Below, piece by piece: positions 1 through 6,049 of a stretch of DNA of 6,482 nt; position 1 is the stretch's first letter; each line of letters begins with the position of its first letter. Source of the DNA: CAYGZM01 sp964354365 (GTDB lineage: Bacteria; Planctomycetota; Phycisphaerae; Sedimentisphaerales; Anaerobacaceae); NCBI GenBank assembly GCA_964354365.1, contig CAYGZM010000186.1:1-6482 (forward strand). Reading direction: 5' to 3'. The notes below the pieces were generated by a model. The model was not told the DNA's origin. It was given only the letters and a program-made list of their open reading frames with translations, and did not search any database. Made by a program: the position numbers and the translations under genes.

Positions 1-1
1 A

Positions 2-601
2 ATGAACGAAAAAAACACCTCCGACTCATTAGCCAACCTCGCCAAATCCTTCGGCTTAAAAGGTTTTGCTGCCCCCCAGCCCGAACCGTCCGACTCGAAC
101 CCCGACCTGACCCTCGGCCGCATCGCCCTAAAAGACTTCTCAAACGCAAGAGTCCTCGACCGCCTACTAATGTACGAAAGAAGAATAGAGCACAGCCTAT
201 ACAAAACAACCCTCGAACTCCAAAGACTCCGCCTGCTGCGAGACCTCGAACCTTCAGAACCAAATCTCGAACCCGAAGACCGCTATTTAGCCCCCGGCCC
301 TGTGCCGGGGGTCAGCACAGAACCAAACAACACCCCCGAACCGCGCCAAAACCATCCAACATCAACCAACAACCATCCAGCATCGAGTATCGAGCACCAA
401 GAATCCAGCATCACTGCGCAAAACAAACCCAATGTCAAAATAGGTAAAATGACCATAAGTCCAGCAACAACAAAATCTTATCTCAATGAACAACAAACAA
501 CGAACAATGAACGCTGCTCAAAACAAACCCAATCAAACCCTATCCCCCACTCCGCACGGAACCAAGGCAGAAGCCTGCAAATGTCAAGCAGCGGATCATA
601 G
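2..601 (+). CDS. Hypothetical protein with helical N-terminal half and repeat-derived low-complexity tail
   Basis: I do not recognise a functional family. Two parts are visible. Residues about 40-82 (IALKDFSNARVLDRLL, MYERRIEHSLYKTTLELQR) are charged, leucine-rich and predicted helical; I recall similar YERRIE-SLYKT strings in planctomycete hypothetical proteins, but cannot check. From about residue 83 the protein becomes Pro/Asn/Thr/Ser-rich and looks like translated repeat DNA: a GC hairpin is read through at about residues 97-104, followed by SSIEH, NKPN and KQTQSNPI strings. The ATG lies at base 2, so no upstream ribosome site can be seen and the true start may be outside the window. The stop (599-601) overlaps by 6 bases the stop of the opposite-strand glycosylase gene. 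The N-terminal half is probably a real conserved protein; the C-terminal half may be a reading-frame extension through inserted repeat sequence. No signal peptide or membrane segment is seen. Confidence 0.55.
   Translation: MNEKNTSDSLANLAKSFGLKGFAAPQPEPSDSNPDLTLGRIALKDFSNARVLDRLLMYERRIEHSLYKTTLELQRLRLLRDLEPSEPNLEPEDRYLAPGPVPGVSTEPNNTPEPRQNHPTSTNNHPASSIEHQESSITAQNKPNVKIGKMTISPATTKSYLNEQQTTNNERCSKQTQSNPIPHSARNQGRSLQMSSSGS
291..311. repeat. Perfect GC hairpin (REP-like palindrome) inside the first gene
   Basis: CCCCCGGC (291-298) and GCCGGGGG (304-311) form a perfect 8-bp stem around the 5-base loop CCTGT. It lies in the coding frame of the first gene, exactly where the protein changes from helical to low-complexity. 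The GC-only stem stands out from the A/C-rich DNA around it. It resembles a REP-type dispersed palindrome more than a terminator, because no T-run follows. Whether it recurs elsewhere in the genome cannot be seen here. Confidence 0.5.
312..545. repeat. A/C-rich repeat-like segment with internal direct repeats
   Basis: This stretch is strongly A- and C-rich and G-poor on the + strand, unlike the genes to its right. It contains three copies of ATCCARCATC (354-363, 375-384, 403-412) and two exact copies of CAAAACAAACCCAAT (419-433 and 519-533), exactly 100 bases apart. Translated in the frame of the first gene, it gives SSIEH, AQNKPN and CSKQTQSNPI. From memory, similar peptide strings recur as dispersed low-complexity sequence in anaerobic planctomycete genomes. 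The repeat copies are seen directly; the claim that this is a genome-wide family is recall and inference. Confidence 0.5.
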
Positions 602-1258
602 TAGAACCTCGAGTGTGTGAGGCAGGTGTTGGAGGGGGCAGGCGGGGCACTTGGGTCTTGGTTTGCAGAAGTCCTTGCCGAGCCGGACGAGCAGTGCGTG
701 GTACTCGTTAAAAAGTTGGACATCCTGCTGGAGATTCGACTGGAACAGGTCCTGCAATTGCTCGTAGCCCGCGTCCGGCTCGATTAGTTGATGACGAACC
801 GCAATGCGAGCGGTGTAGGCATCGACCACGAAGACGGGTCTGCCGAAGGCATAGAGGAGAATTGAGTCGGCGGTTTCGGGACCAATGCCTTTTACGCTTA
901 GAAGCCCGGTCCTCAATTGATAGGTCTCAACGCCTTCGAGATTTCTTAGCCGCCCGTCGTAGTTCTCAAAGAGCCAGTCGAGGAAGCTCTTGAGCCGTTT
1001 TGCCTTTATGTTGAAGTAGCCGGCCGGGCGAATAAGCTCGGCGAGCTGCGAGTGGTCGAGGCTGTGGAGCGATTCGGGATTCAGCAGGTCGGCCGATTTC
1101 AGATTCGCTATTGCCTTCTCGACGTTGGCCCAGCTTGTATTTTGCGTAAGTATGGCCCCTATGATAATCTCGAATTGCGTCTCGCCGGGCCACCAGTGCT
1201 GCGGGCCGAAGCTCTCGAAGAGCAGTCTGTAAATCTCAGTCAACTGTTCGTTTATCAT
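596..1258 (-). CDS. HhH-GPD DNA glycosylase, endonuclease III superfamily (COG2231/MagIII-like)
   Basis: This is a base-excision repair glycosylase of 220 residues, a normal size for the family, and presumably cytoplasmic. Near the N-terminus it has the WWPGETQFE...GAILTQNTSWANVEKAI block typical of the COG2231 branch. The helix-hairpin-helix is LLSVKGIGPETA (119-130), followed by VVDAYTARI with the conserved catalytic Asp at D146. The position of the endonuclease III lyase lysine (GxGxKTA) is Glu128. This suggests a monofunctional glycosylase acting on alkylated or otherwise damaged bases, as in MagIII, rather than an AP lyase. The C-terminus has C198-x5-C204-x2-C207, but no fourth cysteine where the [4Fe-4S] motif expects one; His211 or His214 are the only nearby candidates. 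The start at 1258 is chosen because AGG lies 7 bases upstream and homology begins there; the in-frame extension to 1387 is basic and overlaps the divergent gene. It is divergent from the CPBP protease gene and tail-to-tail with the first gene. The exact substrate is unknown. Confidence 0.88.
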   Translation of the reverse strand: MINEQLTEIYRLLFESFGPQHWWPGETQFEIIIGAILTQNTSWANVEKAIANLKSADLLNPESLHSLDHSQLAELIRPAGYFNIKAKRLKSFLDWLFENYDGRLRNLEGVETYQLRTGLLSVKGIGPETADSILLYAFGRPVFVVDAYTARIAVRHQLIEPDAGYEQLQDLFQSNLQQDVQLFNEYHALLVRLGKDFCKPRPKCPACPLQHLPHTLEVLL

Positions 1259-1324
1259 CTTGCTGCCTATTGTAATTTCGATGCGCCTAAAGTACACTCT
1301 GCAAAATTCCGGCTGGCCGGTCAA

Positions 1325-2317
1325 ATGTTTTCCGCGTGTGCAAGGACGAAAGTGGCGAAAAAGGCGACGAGAACATACAAGACGCAAACAAGAAGGAGCC
1401 GCAAATCGAGCATAAGTCAGTTGCTGAATTTTGCGCCGGACTCCTACCTTGAGCGAACAACTCGCCCGATTTACGCGATAGTGTTTTTGCTTCCCTTCAT
1501 TGTCTTTTATGAGATCGCCGTTATTTTCAGCAGCACGGCCCTGCTGGAGCGCGCCCCATATCTTGGCCCTTCTGTTCTCGTGGAAACCTTTGTCTGGGTG
1601 CAGACGGGTTTAACGTCTCTGGGCTTTGGCGGCAAGTTTGCGTGGGTGGCGCCTCCTCTGGCGGTCGTGGTGATTCTTGCGACGCTGCAACTGACCTCAG
1701 GCAAGCGATGGCGCTTCTGGCTGAGTGACATGTGGTGGATGGCCGTCGAGTGCGTGCTGCTTGCCGTGCCGCTTGTTGTATTGGTGCTGTTTATCAATAG
1801 TCTGGGCCCGCCTCGCTCCGAGGTCGCCTGGCTCGACGGCGCTTCCTCCGGGACGCCGATGGCGGCCGTTAAGTGCTGTTGTCCGGGCGCGCTGACTGCC
1901 CTCTCGGCAGGTATGGTTGATAACGGCGCCGGGACAAGCTGGCAGTATTGGGTCGCCAATATCGCCACCGGCATAGGCGCCGGGATTTATGAAGAGCTTA
2001 TATTCCGGCTGATTCTGATATGTATCTTGATGCTGCTGTTTCAGGATGTTTTCAGATTGGACCACAGGAATTCAATTGTGCTGTCAGTGCTGATATCGGC
2101 GGCGCTGTTCAGCGCCCATCACCATATAGACTTCCTCAGCGGGCAGGTAAATCCCGGGGACCCATTCGACTGGACGAGGTTTGCTTTTCGGACGATGGCC
2201 GGCGTTTACTTCGCGATCCTCTTTGCAATTCGCGGTTTCGGAATCACCGCCGGGACCCACGCCTTCTACGACATCATTGCCACTATTGTCAACGCAGTTT
2301 TCTTCCAGCAGCAGTAA
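1325..2317 (+). CDS. CPBP family intramembrane metalloprotease (CAAX protease/Abi type)
   Basis: This is a polytopic membrane protein of 330 residues. After a basic N-terminus (TRRSRKSS), hydrophobic segments run from PIYAIVFLLPFIVFYEIAV to the C-terminus, about six to eight in all. The three CPBP motifs are present: EELIFR (E223, E224, R228), FxxxH as FSAHH (F262, H266), and HAFYD (H312, D316). In this family the glutamates and histidines form the metal site within the membrane. Known relatives process prenylated CAAX proteins (Rce1) or bacteriocins and their immunity peptides; the substrate here cannot be inferred. The ATG at 1325 has no good ribosome site. GTG at 1352 has AAGGA 5 bases upstream and is a credible alternative (321 residues). 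A longer ATG at 1052 would overlap the divergent glycosylase gene and encode an unrelated N-terminus. The gene stands 66 bp from the divergent glycosylase start and appears monocistronic. Confidence 0.88.
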   Translation: MFSACARTKVAKKATRTYKTQTRRSRKSSISQLLNFAPDSYLERTTRPIYAIVFLLPFIVFYEIAVIFSSTALLERAPYLGPSVLVETFVWVQTGLTSLGFGGKFAWVAPPLAVVVILATLQLTSGKRWRFWLSDMWWMAVECVLLAVPLVVLVLFINSLGPPRSEVAWLDGASSGTPMAAVKCCCPGALTALSAGMVDNGAGTSWQYWVANIATGIGAGIYEELIFRLILICILMLLFQDVFRLDHRNSIVLSVLISAALFSAHHHIDFLSGQVNPGDPFDWTRFAFRTMAGVYFAILFAIRGFGITAGTHAFYDIIATIVNAVFFQQQ

Positions 2318-2334
2318 CCGCCGGGCAACCGAAC

Positions 2335-2359
2335 TTTTTTGCGGCCTTCCTGCAAAAAA
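2335..2359. terminator. Possible weak hairpin after the protease gene
   Basis: TTTTTTGC (2335-2342) pairs with GCAAAAAA (2352-2359) around a 9-base loop, 17 bases after the protease stop. The stem is mostly A-T, and no long T-run follows apart from TTTT at 2377-2380. This is not a classical intrinsic terminator. It is reported because it is a perfect 8-bp inverted repeat in the expected place; its role is uncertain. The rest of 2318-2450 shows nothing recognisable. Confidence 0.3.
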
Positions 2360-2450
2360 TCTCATCGCCGTTACTCTTTTAGACTGCGGAGCTTGCAAGA
2401 TAATCGTCCTATAAGGGGAGGTCTCGGCGTTATCAGCACTGAGAATAAGC

Positions 2451-2479
2451 TTGAATTAGCGGTGCGATTTTAGTATAAT
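2451..2479 (+). promoter_or_regulatory. Near-consensus sigma70-type promoter for the DUF2617 gene
   Basis: TTGAAT (2451-2456) and a perfect TATAAT (2474-2479) are separated by exactly 17 bases. Transcription would start near 2486, giving a leader of about 18 bases before ATG 2504. The leader contains only a weak Shine-Dalgarno (AGAAG, 2491-2495). The match suggests constitutive housekeeping expression. It is inferred from sequence only. Confidence 0.65.
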
Positions 2480-2503
2480 AACGGCAGAATAGAAGTTAAT
2501 AGT

Positions 2504-3070
2504 ATGAGCTGGGATCAAGCGTATATGGAAACACCTCATATCAATATAGCAATCGACGAATTGACCTTCAGCCTTTTTCAAAGACCGCTGCACCCGGAGC
2601 TTTTCCAGATATACGCCCAGCGGCAGTTGAAGACGGAGAAGTACGAGGCGATCATCTGGGTCACGGGCTGCACTCACGTCGTCAGCGTCTTTGCCGGCGA
2701 TGCCTGCCTGACCGAGGTGATAAGCGCGCCGGGCCAGATGCTTCCGCATCGCGGGTTGATCGAGCGCTTCCAGTTTCGCGGCCCGCGAAGCCACAAGTGC
2801 ACCTTGAGCAAAGGCGTCAGCTACATGACCGATTTTCAGATCGAGAAGATGAATCCCACTCTGTATCGCCAGAGCCATACCGACCTCGAGCGGTTCGCGC
2901 GAAATCGCGGCCTGTTCGTCAATTTCCCGGAGATGGAAGTCGGCAGCCTCGATCCGTTCTGCTATGTCGATTTCGAGCCCAGAAGCACCGAGCTGCACAT
3001 CCACACCTTCGCCGCTTATCCCGAACAGGTGACAATGATAAAGACCCAGTCGCTCTTCGACTTCCAGTAA
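2504..3070 (+). CDS. DUF2617-like family protein
   Basis: This is a 188-residue soluble protein with no signal peptide or membrane segment. Its pattern fits my recollection of the DUF2617 family: FQRPLHPELF near the N-terminus (25-34), YEAIIWVTGCTHVVSV (47-62), LTEV (69-72), LPHRG (80-84), a central YMTDFQIE, and a strongly conserved C-terminus HIHTFAAYP...MIKTQSLFDF. The biochemical function of this family is not known to me. The start at 2504 is taken because it sits about 18 bases downstream of the predicted transcription start. A second Met at residue 8 (2525) is possible, with a weak GGGA upstream. The gene has its own promoter and converges on the kinase/propeller unit, with 35 bases between stops and no clear terminator between them. 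Family assignment is from motif memory, not a search. Confidence 0.75.
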   Translation: MSWDQAYMETPHINIAIDELTFSLFQRPLHPELFQIYAQRQLKTEKYEAIIWVTGCTHVVSVFAGDACLTEVISAPGQMLPHRGLIERFQFRGPRSHKCTLSKGVSYMTDFQIEKMNPTLYRQSHTDLERFARNRGLFVNFPEMEVGSLDPFCYVDFEPRSTELHIHTFAAYPEQVTMIKTQSLFDFQ

Positions 3071-3105
3071 CGCACGACAGTCCGGCCAAATTCCGCAGTC
3101 AGCTA

Positions 3106-4203
3106 TCAGTACCAACTCAGCCAATATTCAAGTAAAACCGCTAAGTCCTGCATATCCACAACGCCGTCACCCCAGGGCATCGGGCCGATATCAACGGATG
3201 GTTCATCCTGACCCCAGTATTGGGCTAATTTAGAAAAGTCTTTCATTTCCACAGTAAAGTCGGGGTAGAGGTCAACGACCGGGAGGATGGGCACCTGCCA
3301 TAAGTCCCACGTGCTTGGGTCCAGAGTCAAGGCAGTGGCATAGTACAAAGTGCGACCATCCGCTGAGATACATGGTGCCCAATCGTATGCCGGTCCGTTG
3401 ACATTCGGCCCAAGATTCACCGGCGCTTCCCAATGGGCGGAGAGGTTCGCCCGCCTTGTCATCCATATATCTTGACTACCGTACCCACCTGGACGGGGTG
3501 TAGTAGCCCAATTGTCTTCGAAGAGAAGCAACAGCCCATCTGCTGAGAGAGACACCTCAAATTCGCCATATGCGCTATTCACCACAGGGCCGAGATTCAC
3601 CGGCACTCCCCATGGGTCGCTTTCTGTCGCACGTCGAGCTACCCAGATATCAGCATCGCCGTATCCGCCAGCCCGCCAGGACACAAAGTAGAGTTCCAGG
3701 CCGTCCGTCGATATCACTGGACACCAATCATCCGTATAACTGTTAATGTTTGGGCCCATATTCACTGGTGGTCCCCAGGGGTCGTTTTTTGTCGCGCGTG
3801 TTGTCATGTAGATGTCGAAGTAGCCGTACCCACCGGGACGGGTAGAGTCGAAATAGAGTGTAAGTCCATCGGCTGAAATGGATGAGAACTCCTCATCCTG
3901 GGGACTATTAACGACAGGCCCGAGATTCTCCGGTGGACCCCAATCGTCGTCAATCGAGGCACGTCTCAATACATACAGGTCACCTGGTCCGGGCCACACT
4001 GCCGAGCTGATGTATATCTCCAGACCATCGTGAGAAAAGCAAATGCTAAGGGTGTGCGCAGGGTCAAGTACCGGGATCGTCGTCCTCACGTTCACCCGCT
4101 CGCCGAACGTGAAGTCTGCGTACGCAGACGGCGCGTCAAAACCTGATAAAAGGCAAAGGCCAAACAGTGACGTTACGAACATCGGAATCTCAAACAGTTT
4201 CAT
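3106..4203 (-). CDS. Secreted PD40 beta-propeller protein with dockerin-like tail (internal start, alternative to the fusion)
   Basis: A 365-residue protein can start at ATG 4203, in frame with the kinase above. The ATG is preceded by GGGAAGG with a 6-base spacer, the best ribosome site in the window. The N-terminus is a clear signal peptide: MKLFE, a hydrophobic core around MFVTSLFGLCLLSGF, then SAYA before Asp30. Five PD40/WD40-like repeats follow (about 32-87, 88-142, 143-197, 198-257, 258-303), each with WGPPxNLGPxVNS, SxSADGLxLYF and RPGGYG...DIW elements. Residues 311-365 form a two-part dockerin-like end: a degenerate DLYPDFTVEMKDFSKLAQYW, then GDGVVDMQDLAVLLEYWL. Such tails are common on secreted planctomycete proteins. 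The likely place is the periplasm or cell surface, and the ligand is unknown. Five repeats are fewer than a typical six- or seven-bladed propeller. A weak extended -10-like TGCTATGTAT lies about 24 bases upstream. This may be a separate gene that lost the upstream stop codon, or the C-terminal part of a true fusion. Confidence 0.5.
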   Translation of the reverse strand: MKLFEIPMFVTSLFGLCLLSGFDAPSAYADFTFGERVNVRTTIPVLDPAHTLSICFSHDGLEIYISSAVWPGPGDLYVLRRASIDDDWGPPENLGPVVNSPQDEEFSSISADGLTLYFDSTRPGGYGYFDIYMTTRATKNDPWGPPVNMGPNINSYTDDWCPVISTDGLELYFVSWRAGGYGDADIWVARRATESDPWGVPVNLGPVVNSAYGEFEVSLSADGLLLLFEDNWATTPRPGGYGSQDIWMTRRANLSAHWEAPVNLGPNVNGPAYDWAPCISADGRTLYYATALTLDPSTWDLWQVPILPVVDLYPDFTVEMKDFSKLAQYWGQDEPSVDIGPMPWGDGVVDMQDLAVLLEYWLSWY

Positions 4204-6024
4204 CTCACACCTTCCCTTCTGCCCAAAGGCAATACATAGCACTTGAATCCCATTTTCCCGTCTTCCAACAGAGAAGACGAGTTGACAATCGAATGGACCG
4301 TTGACGACGCGCCTGAAGTCCCTCGGCGCACGGAACCAGAAATCCGCAGGCCGCCCCCCGCAGAGGATGCCTGCATACCTACTCATGTCGGCATATACGT
4401 TCTGCTCTTCGTGCAGATAGTGGTGCTGTTGTGCACGTTGGAGGTAGTTGTTTGCATCTTTAGGATTGGCTTGGATCTTCTGGCCGTAGTACCGTACCCT
4501 CTCCCGGTAGTGCCTCTCCATAATGGCCTCCGTTCCCTTCAAGGTCTCGTCAGGTTCGTTAGCGTCAACCATCACGCCGGCAAAAAGGATCCTGGCCTCG
4601 AGCCCTACATGCTCGCTTTCCAGGAGCGGTCTGAGGGTCTTGCGGGCCGCTGCGAGGTCGCCGCTCGCGATGAGCCTGCGGGCCTCGGATAGGGCGTTTA
4701 CCTGCCTGGCGCCTTCGGCCTCTGCGAGCCGGACCTGATACCGGTTCCGGATGGAAAGAATGGTAATAGCGCCGGCTACGACCACCATCGCCAGGGCAGC
4801 AATGGCCTGGGAGCGGTGTCTGCGGAGGAACTTGTGCAGGCGATAGGTTGTACTGGGTGCGTGCGCCAGTACGGGCCTATGTTCCAGGTGTCGCTGGATG
4901 TCTAAGGCGAGCCTATCGGCTGCCTCATACCGCCGGGCGCGATCCTTCTCCAGGGACTTCATCACGATCCAGTCTAAGTCGCCTCTGACGAGTTTGGCGA
5001 GCAGGTCCGGGTTGGTCTTGCGGTGTTCGGCTACGCCGGTCAGGGCATCTCCCATTGTGCTTAATCTGGTCGATGGCTTGAGAGGCTCGGTTTCGCGGAT
5101 GATTCGCTGCATCTCGATGTAGCCTGCCTTGCGCAGCTCTTCCTCACCGAAGGGCGTGGTTCCCGTGAGCAGTTCATAGAGCAGGACGCCGAGCGAGTAT
5201 ATATCGGTGCGGGTATCGACATCCACGTCGCTCATCTCCGCCTGCTCCGGGCTCATATAAGCCGGCGTGCCGATGATGTGGGCGTATCGCGTGAACAGCG
5301 TCTTTTCCGTCAGCCGCTGGTTGATGGCCTTGGCAATCCCAAAGTCGATGACCTTTGGGACGGGTTTGCCGTCATGGTGCGTGACCATCACATTGGTAGG
5401 CTTGATATCACGGTGGATAATGCCCTTCTGGTGGGCGTGCTGGACGGCGTTGCAGACCTGGAGAAATAAGCCCAGCCGGTCCTTCGTGCTCAAGTTGTTC
5501 TTGTCGCAGTATTCGGTAATAGAAACACCAGTGACCAGCTCCATCACGAAGTATGGCCTGCCGGTCTCCGTGGCGCCGGCATCGAGGACCTTGGCGATAT
5601 TGGGATGGTCCATCATCGCCAGGGCCTGTCGTTCGACCTCGAAACGGGCAATCACCTGCCTGGTGTCCATCCCCAATTTGATGATTTTCAGGGCCACTTT
5701 GCGGCGGATGGGCTTCTCCTGCTCAGCCATATAGACCACGGCCATGCCACCTTCACCGATCTTTTCTAATAGCTTGTACCGCCCGATGACCGTGCCCGGG
5801 CCTTCGGTCAAAGGGGATTTGTCGAAGGTAACTGTCACATCGAAGGCGGGGGTCTCGAGAAAACTGCCCGCCTGCTCGTGCGATTCGAGCAGGGCCTCGA
5901 CCTCGGCGCGCAGCTTCTTGTCGCTGCCGCAGGCCTCGTCGAGATAGGCCGCCCGCTCTTGCGGCGTCTTCTTTTCAAGGGCCTCTGCAAAGATTGATTT
6001 GATGTCTTTTGGCTCCTCGTTCAT
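3106..6024 (-). CDS. Transmembrane Ser/Thr protein kinase read in frame into a PD40 propeller/dockerin-like module
   Basis: As an uninterrupted frame this encodes 972 residues. Residues 1-75 are the helical extension common in planctomycete kinases (IFAEALEKKTPQERAAYLDE). The Hanks kinase domain spans about 82-380: glycine loop GEGGMAVVY (90-98), VALK Lys113, HRDIKPTN with Asp206 and Asn211, DFG at 227-229, SPE at 258-260, and DIYSLG at 274-279. All catalytic residues are present, so it should be active. A single TM segment (about 405-425) puts the kinase in the cytoplasm. A TPR-like alpha-helical region follows (about 445-550), then a possible partial propeller blade (562-585). At residue 608 a second protein begins in frame, with its own ribosome site and signal peptide; it is described separately. 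The start at 6024 is preferred: AAGGAA ends 7 bases upstream, whereas ATG 6078 overlaps a candidate -35 element. The gene lies 103 bp downstream of an ECF sigma gene. The kinase call is certain; whether the full fusion is one polypeptide is not. Confidence 0.85.
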   Translation of the reverse strand: MNEEPKDIKSIFAEALEKKTPQERAAYLDEACGSDKKLRAEVEALLESHEQAGSFLETPAFDVTVTFDKSPLTEGPGTVIGRYKLLEKIGEGGMAVVYMAEQEKPIRRKVALKIIKLGMDTRQVIARFEVERQALAMMDHPNIAKVLDAGATETGRPYFVMELVTGVSITEYCDKNNLSTKDRLGLFLQVCNAVQHAHQKGIIHRDIKPTNVMVTHHDGKPVPKVIDFGIAKAINQRLTEKTLFTRYAHIIGTPAYMSPEQAEMSDVDVDTRTDIYSLGVLLYELLTGTTPFGEEELRKAGYIEMQRIIRETEPLKPSTRLSTMGDALTGVAEHRKTNPDLLAKLVRGDLDWIVMKSLEKDRARRYEAADRLALDIQRHLEHRPVLAHAPSTTYRLHKFLRRHRSQAIAALAMVVVAGAITILSIRNRYQVRLAEAEGARQVNALSEARRLIASGDLAAARKTLRPLLESEHVGLEARILFAGVMVDANEPDETLKGTEAIMERHYRERVRYYGQKIQANPKDANNYLQRAQQHHYLHEEQNVYADMSRYAGILCGGRPADFWFRAPRDFRRVVNGPFDCQLVFSVGRRENGIQVLCIAFGQKGRCEMKLFEIPMFVTSLFGLCLLSGFDAPSAYADFTFGERVNVRTTIPVLDPAHTLSICFSHDGLEIYISSAVWPGPGDLYVLRRASIDDDWGPPENLGPVVNSPQDEEFSSISADGLTLYFDSTRPGGYGYFDIYMTTRATKNDPWGPPVNMGPNINSYTDDWCPVISTDGLELYFVSWRAGGYGDADIWVARRATESDPWGVPVNLGPVVNSAYGEFEVSLSADGLLLLFEDNWATTPRPGGYGSQDIWMTRRANLSAHWEAPVNLGPNVNGPAYDWAPCISADGRTLYYATALTLDPSTWDLWQVPILPVVDLYPDFTVEMKDFSKLAQYWGQDEPSVDIGPMPWGDGVVDMQDLAVLLEYWLSWY
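3297..4110 (-). repeat. Five tandem propeller repeats, about 165-180 bp each
   Basis: The coding DNA repeats with blade boundaries near 3942, 3777, 3612 and 3432 (the Trp codon opening each unit), that is, every 165, 165 and 180 bases. The extra length of the fourth unit comes from an insertion around DNWATTPRPGG. On the + strand the repeat is visible as GAGATTCACCGGCAC near 3591 and AAGATTCACCGGCGC near 3411. The units are diverged, so recent duplication is unlikely. The first unit, upstream of 3942, is the least regular. Confidence 0.75.
4210..4216 (-). promoter_or_regulatory. Strong internal ribosome binding site before the secreted propeller protein
   Basis: On the minus strand GGGAAGG is followed by 6 bases (TGTGAG) and then ATG 4203, which opens a signal-peptide sequence. 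It decides for independent initiation at 4203, even though the upstream kinase frame is open through this point. Confidence 0.6.
4259..4279 (-). other. Small hairpin in the kinase/propeller junction
   Basis: CGTCTTC and GAAGACG form a perfect 7-bp stem with a 7-base loop, about 55 bases upstream of ATG 4203 on the minus strand. No T-run follows, so it is not a standard terminator. It lies in the linker coding VFSVGRRENG and may be a relic of intergenic sequence, or chance. Confidence 0.25.
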
Positions 6025-6031
6025 TGCACAA

Positions 6032-6037
6032 TTCCTT
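6032..6037 (-). promoter_or_regulatory. Ribosome binding site fixing the kinase start at 6024
   Basis: AAGGAA on the minus strand is 7 bases upstream of the ATG that begins MNEEPKDIKS. The two in-frame upstream ATGs (6078 and 6054) lack this and lie in or upstream of a candidate promoter, so 6024 is taken as the start. Confidence 0.6.
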
Positions 6038-6049
6038 CTAAAATCCCTT

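Noticed and set aside
354..533. CRISPR-like array in the direct-repeat region
   Set aside because: The repeats are only 10-15 bases, irregularly spaced and within a coding frame; no cas genes are nearby.
1052..1324. Long N-terminal extension of the protease frame starting at ATG 1052
   Set aside because: It overlaps the glycosylase coding region on the other strand and encodes no hydrophobic or family sequence.
1259..1324. Divergent promoters between glycosylase and protease
   Set aside because: TACAAT on the minus strand is too close to the glycosylase ATG and has no spaced -35; no convincing pair was found on either strand.
1507..2065. Two minus-strand open frames (155 and 122 codons) inside the protease gene
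   Set aside because: They are antisense to a gene with all three CPBP motifs; the translations are low in structure and match no family.
2456..3124. 222-codon open frame on the minus strand opposite the DUF2617-like gene
   Set aside because: It mirrors the + strand gene, has no recognisable motifs, and runs antisense through its promoter; the + strand product has family-like motifs and a good promoter.
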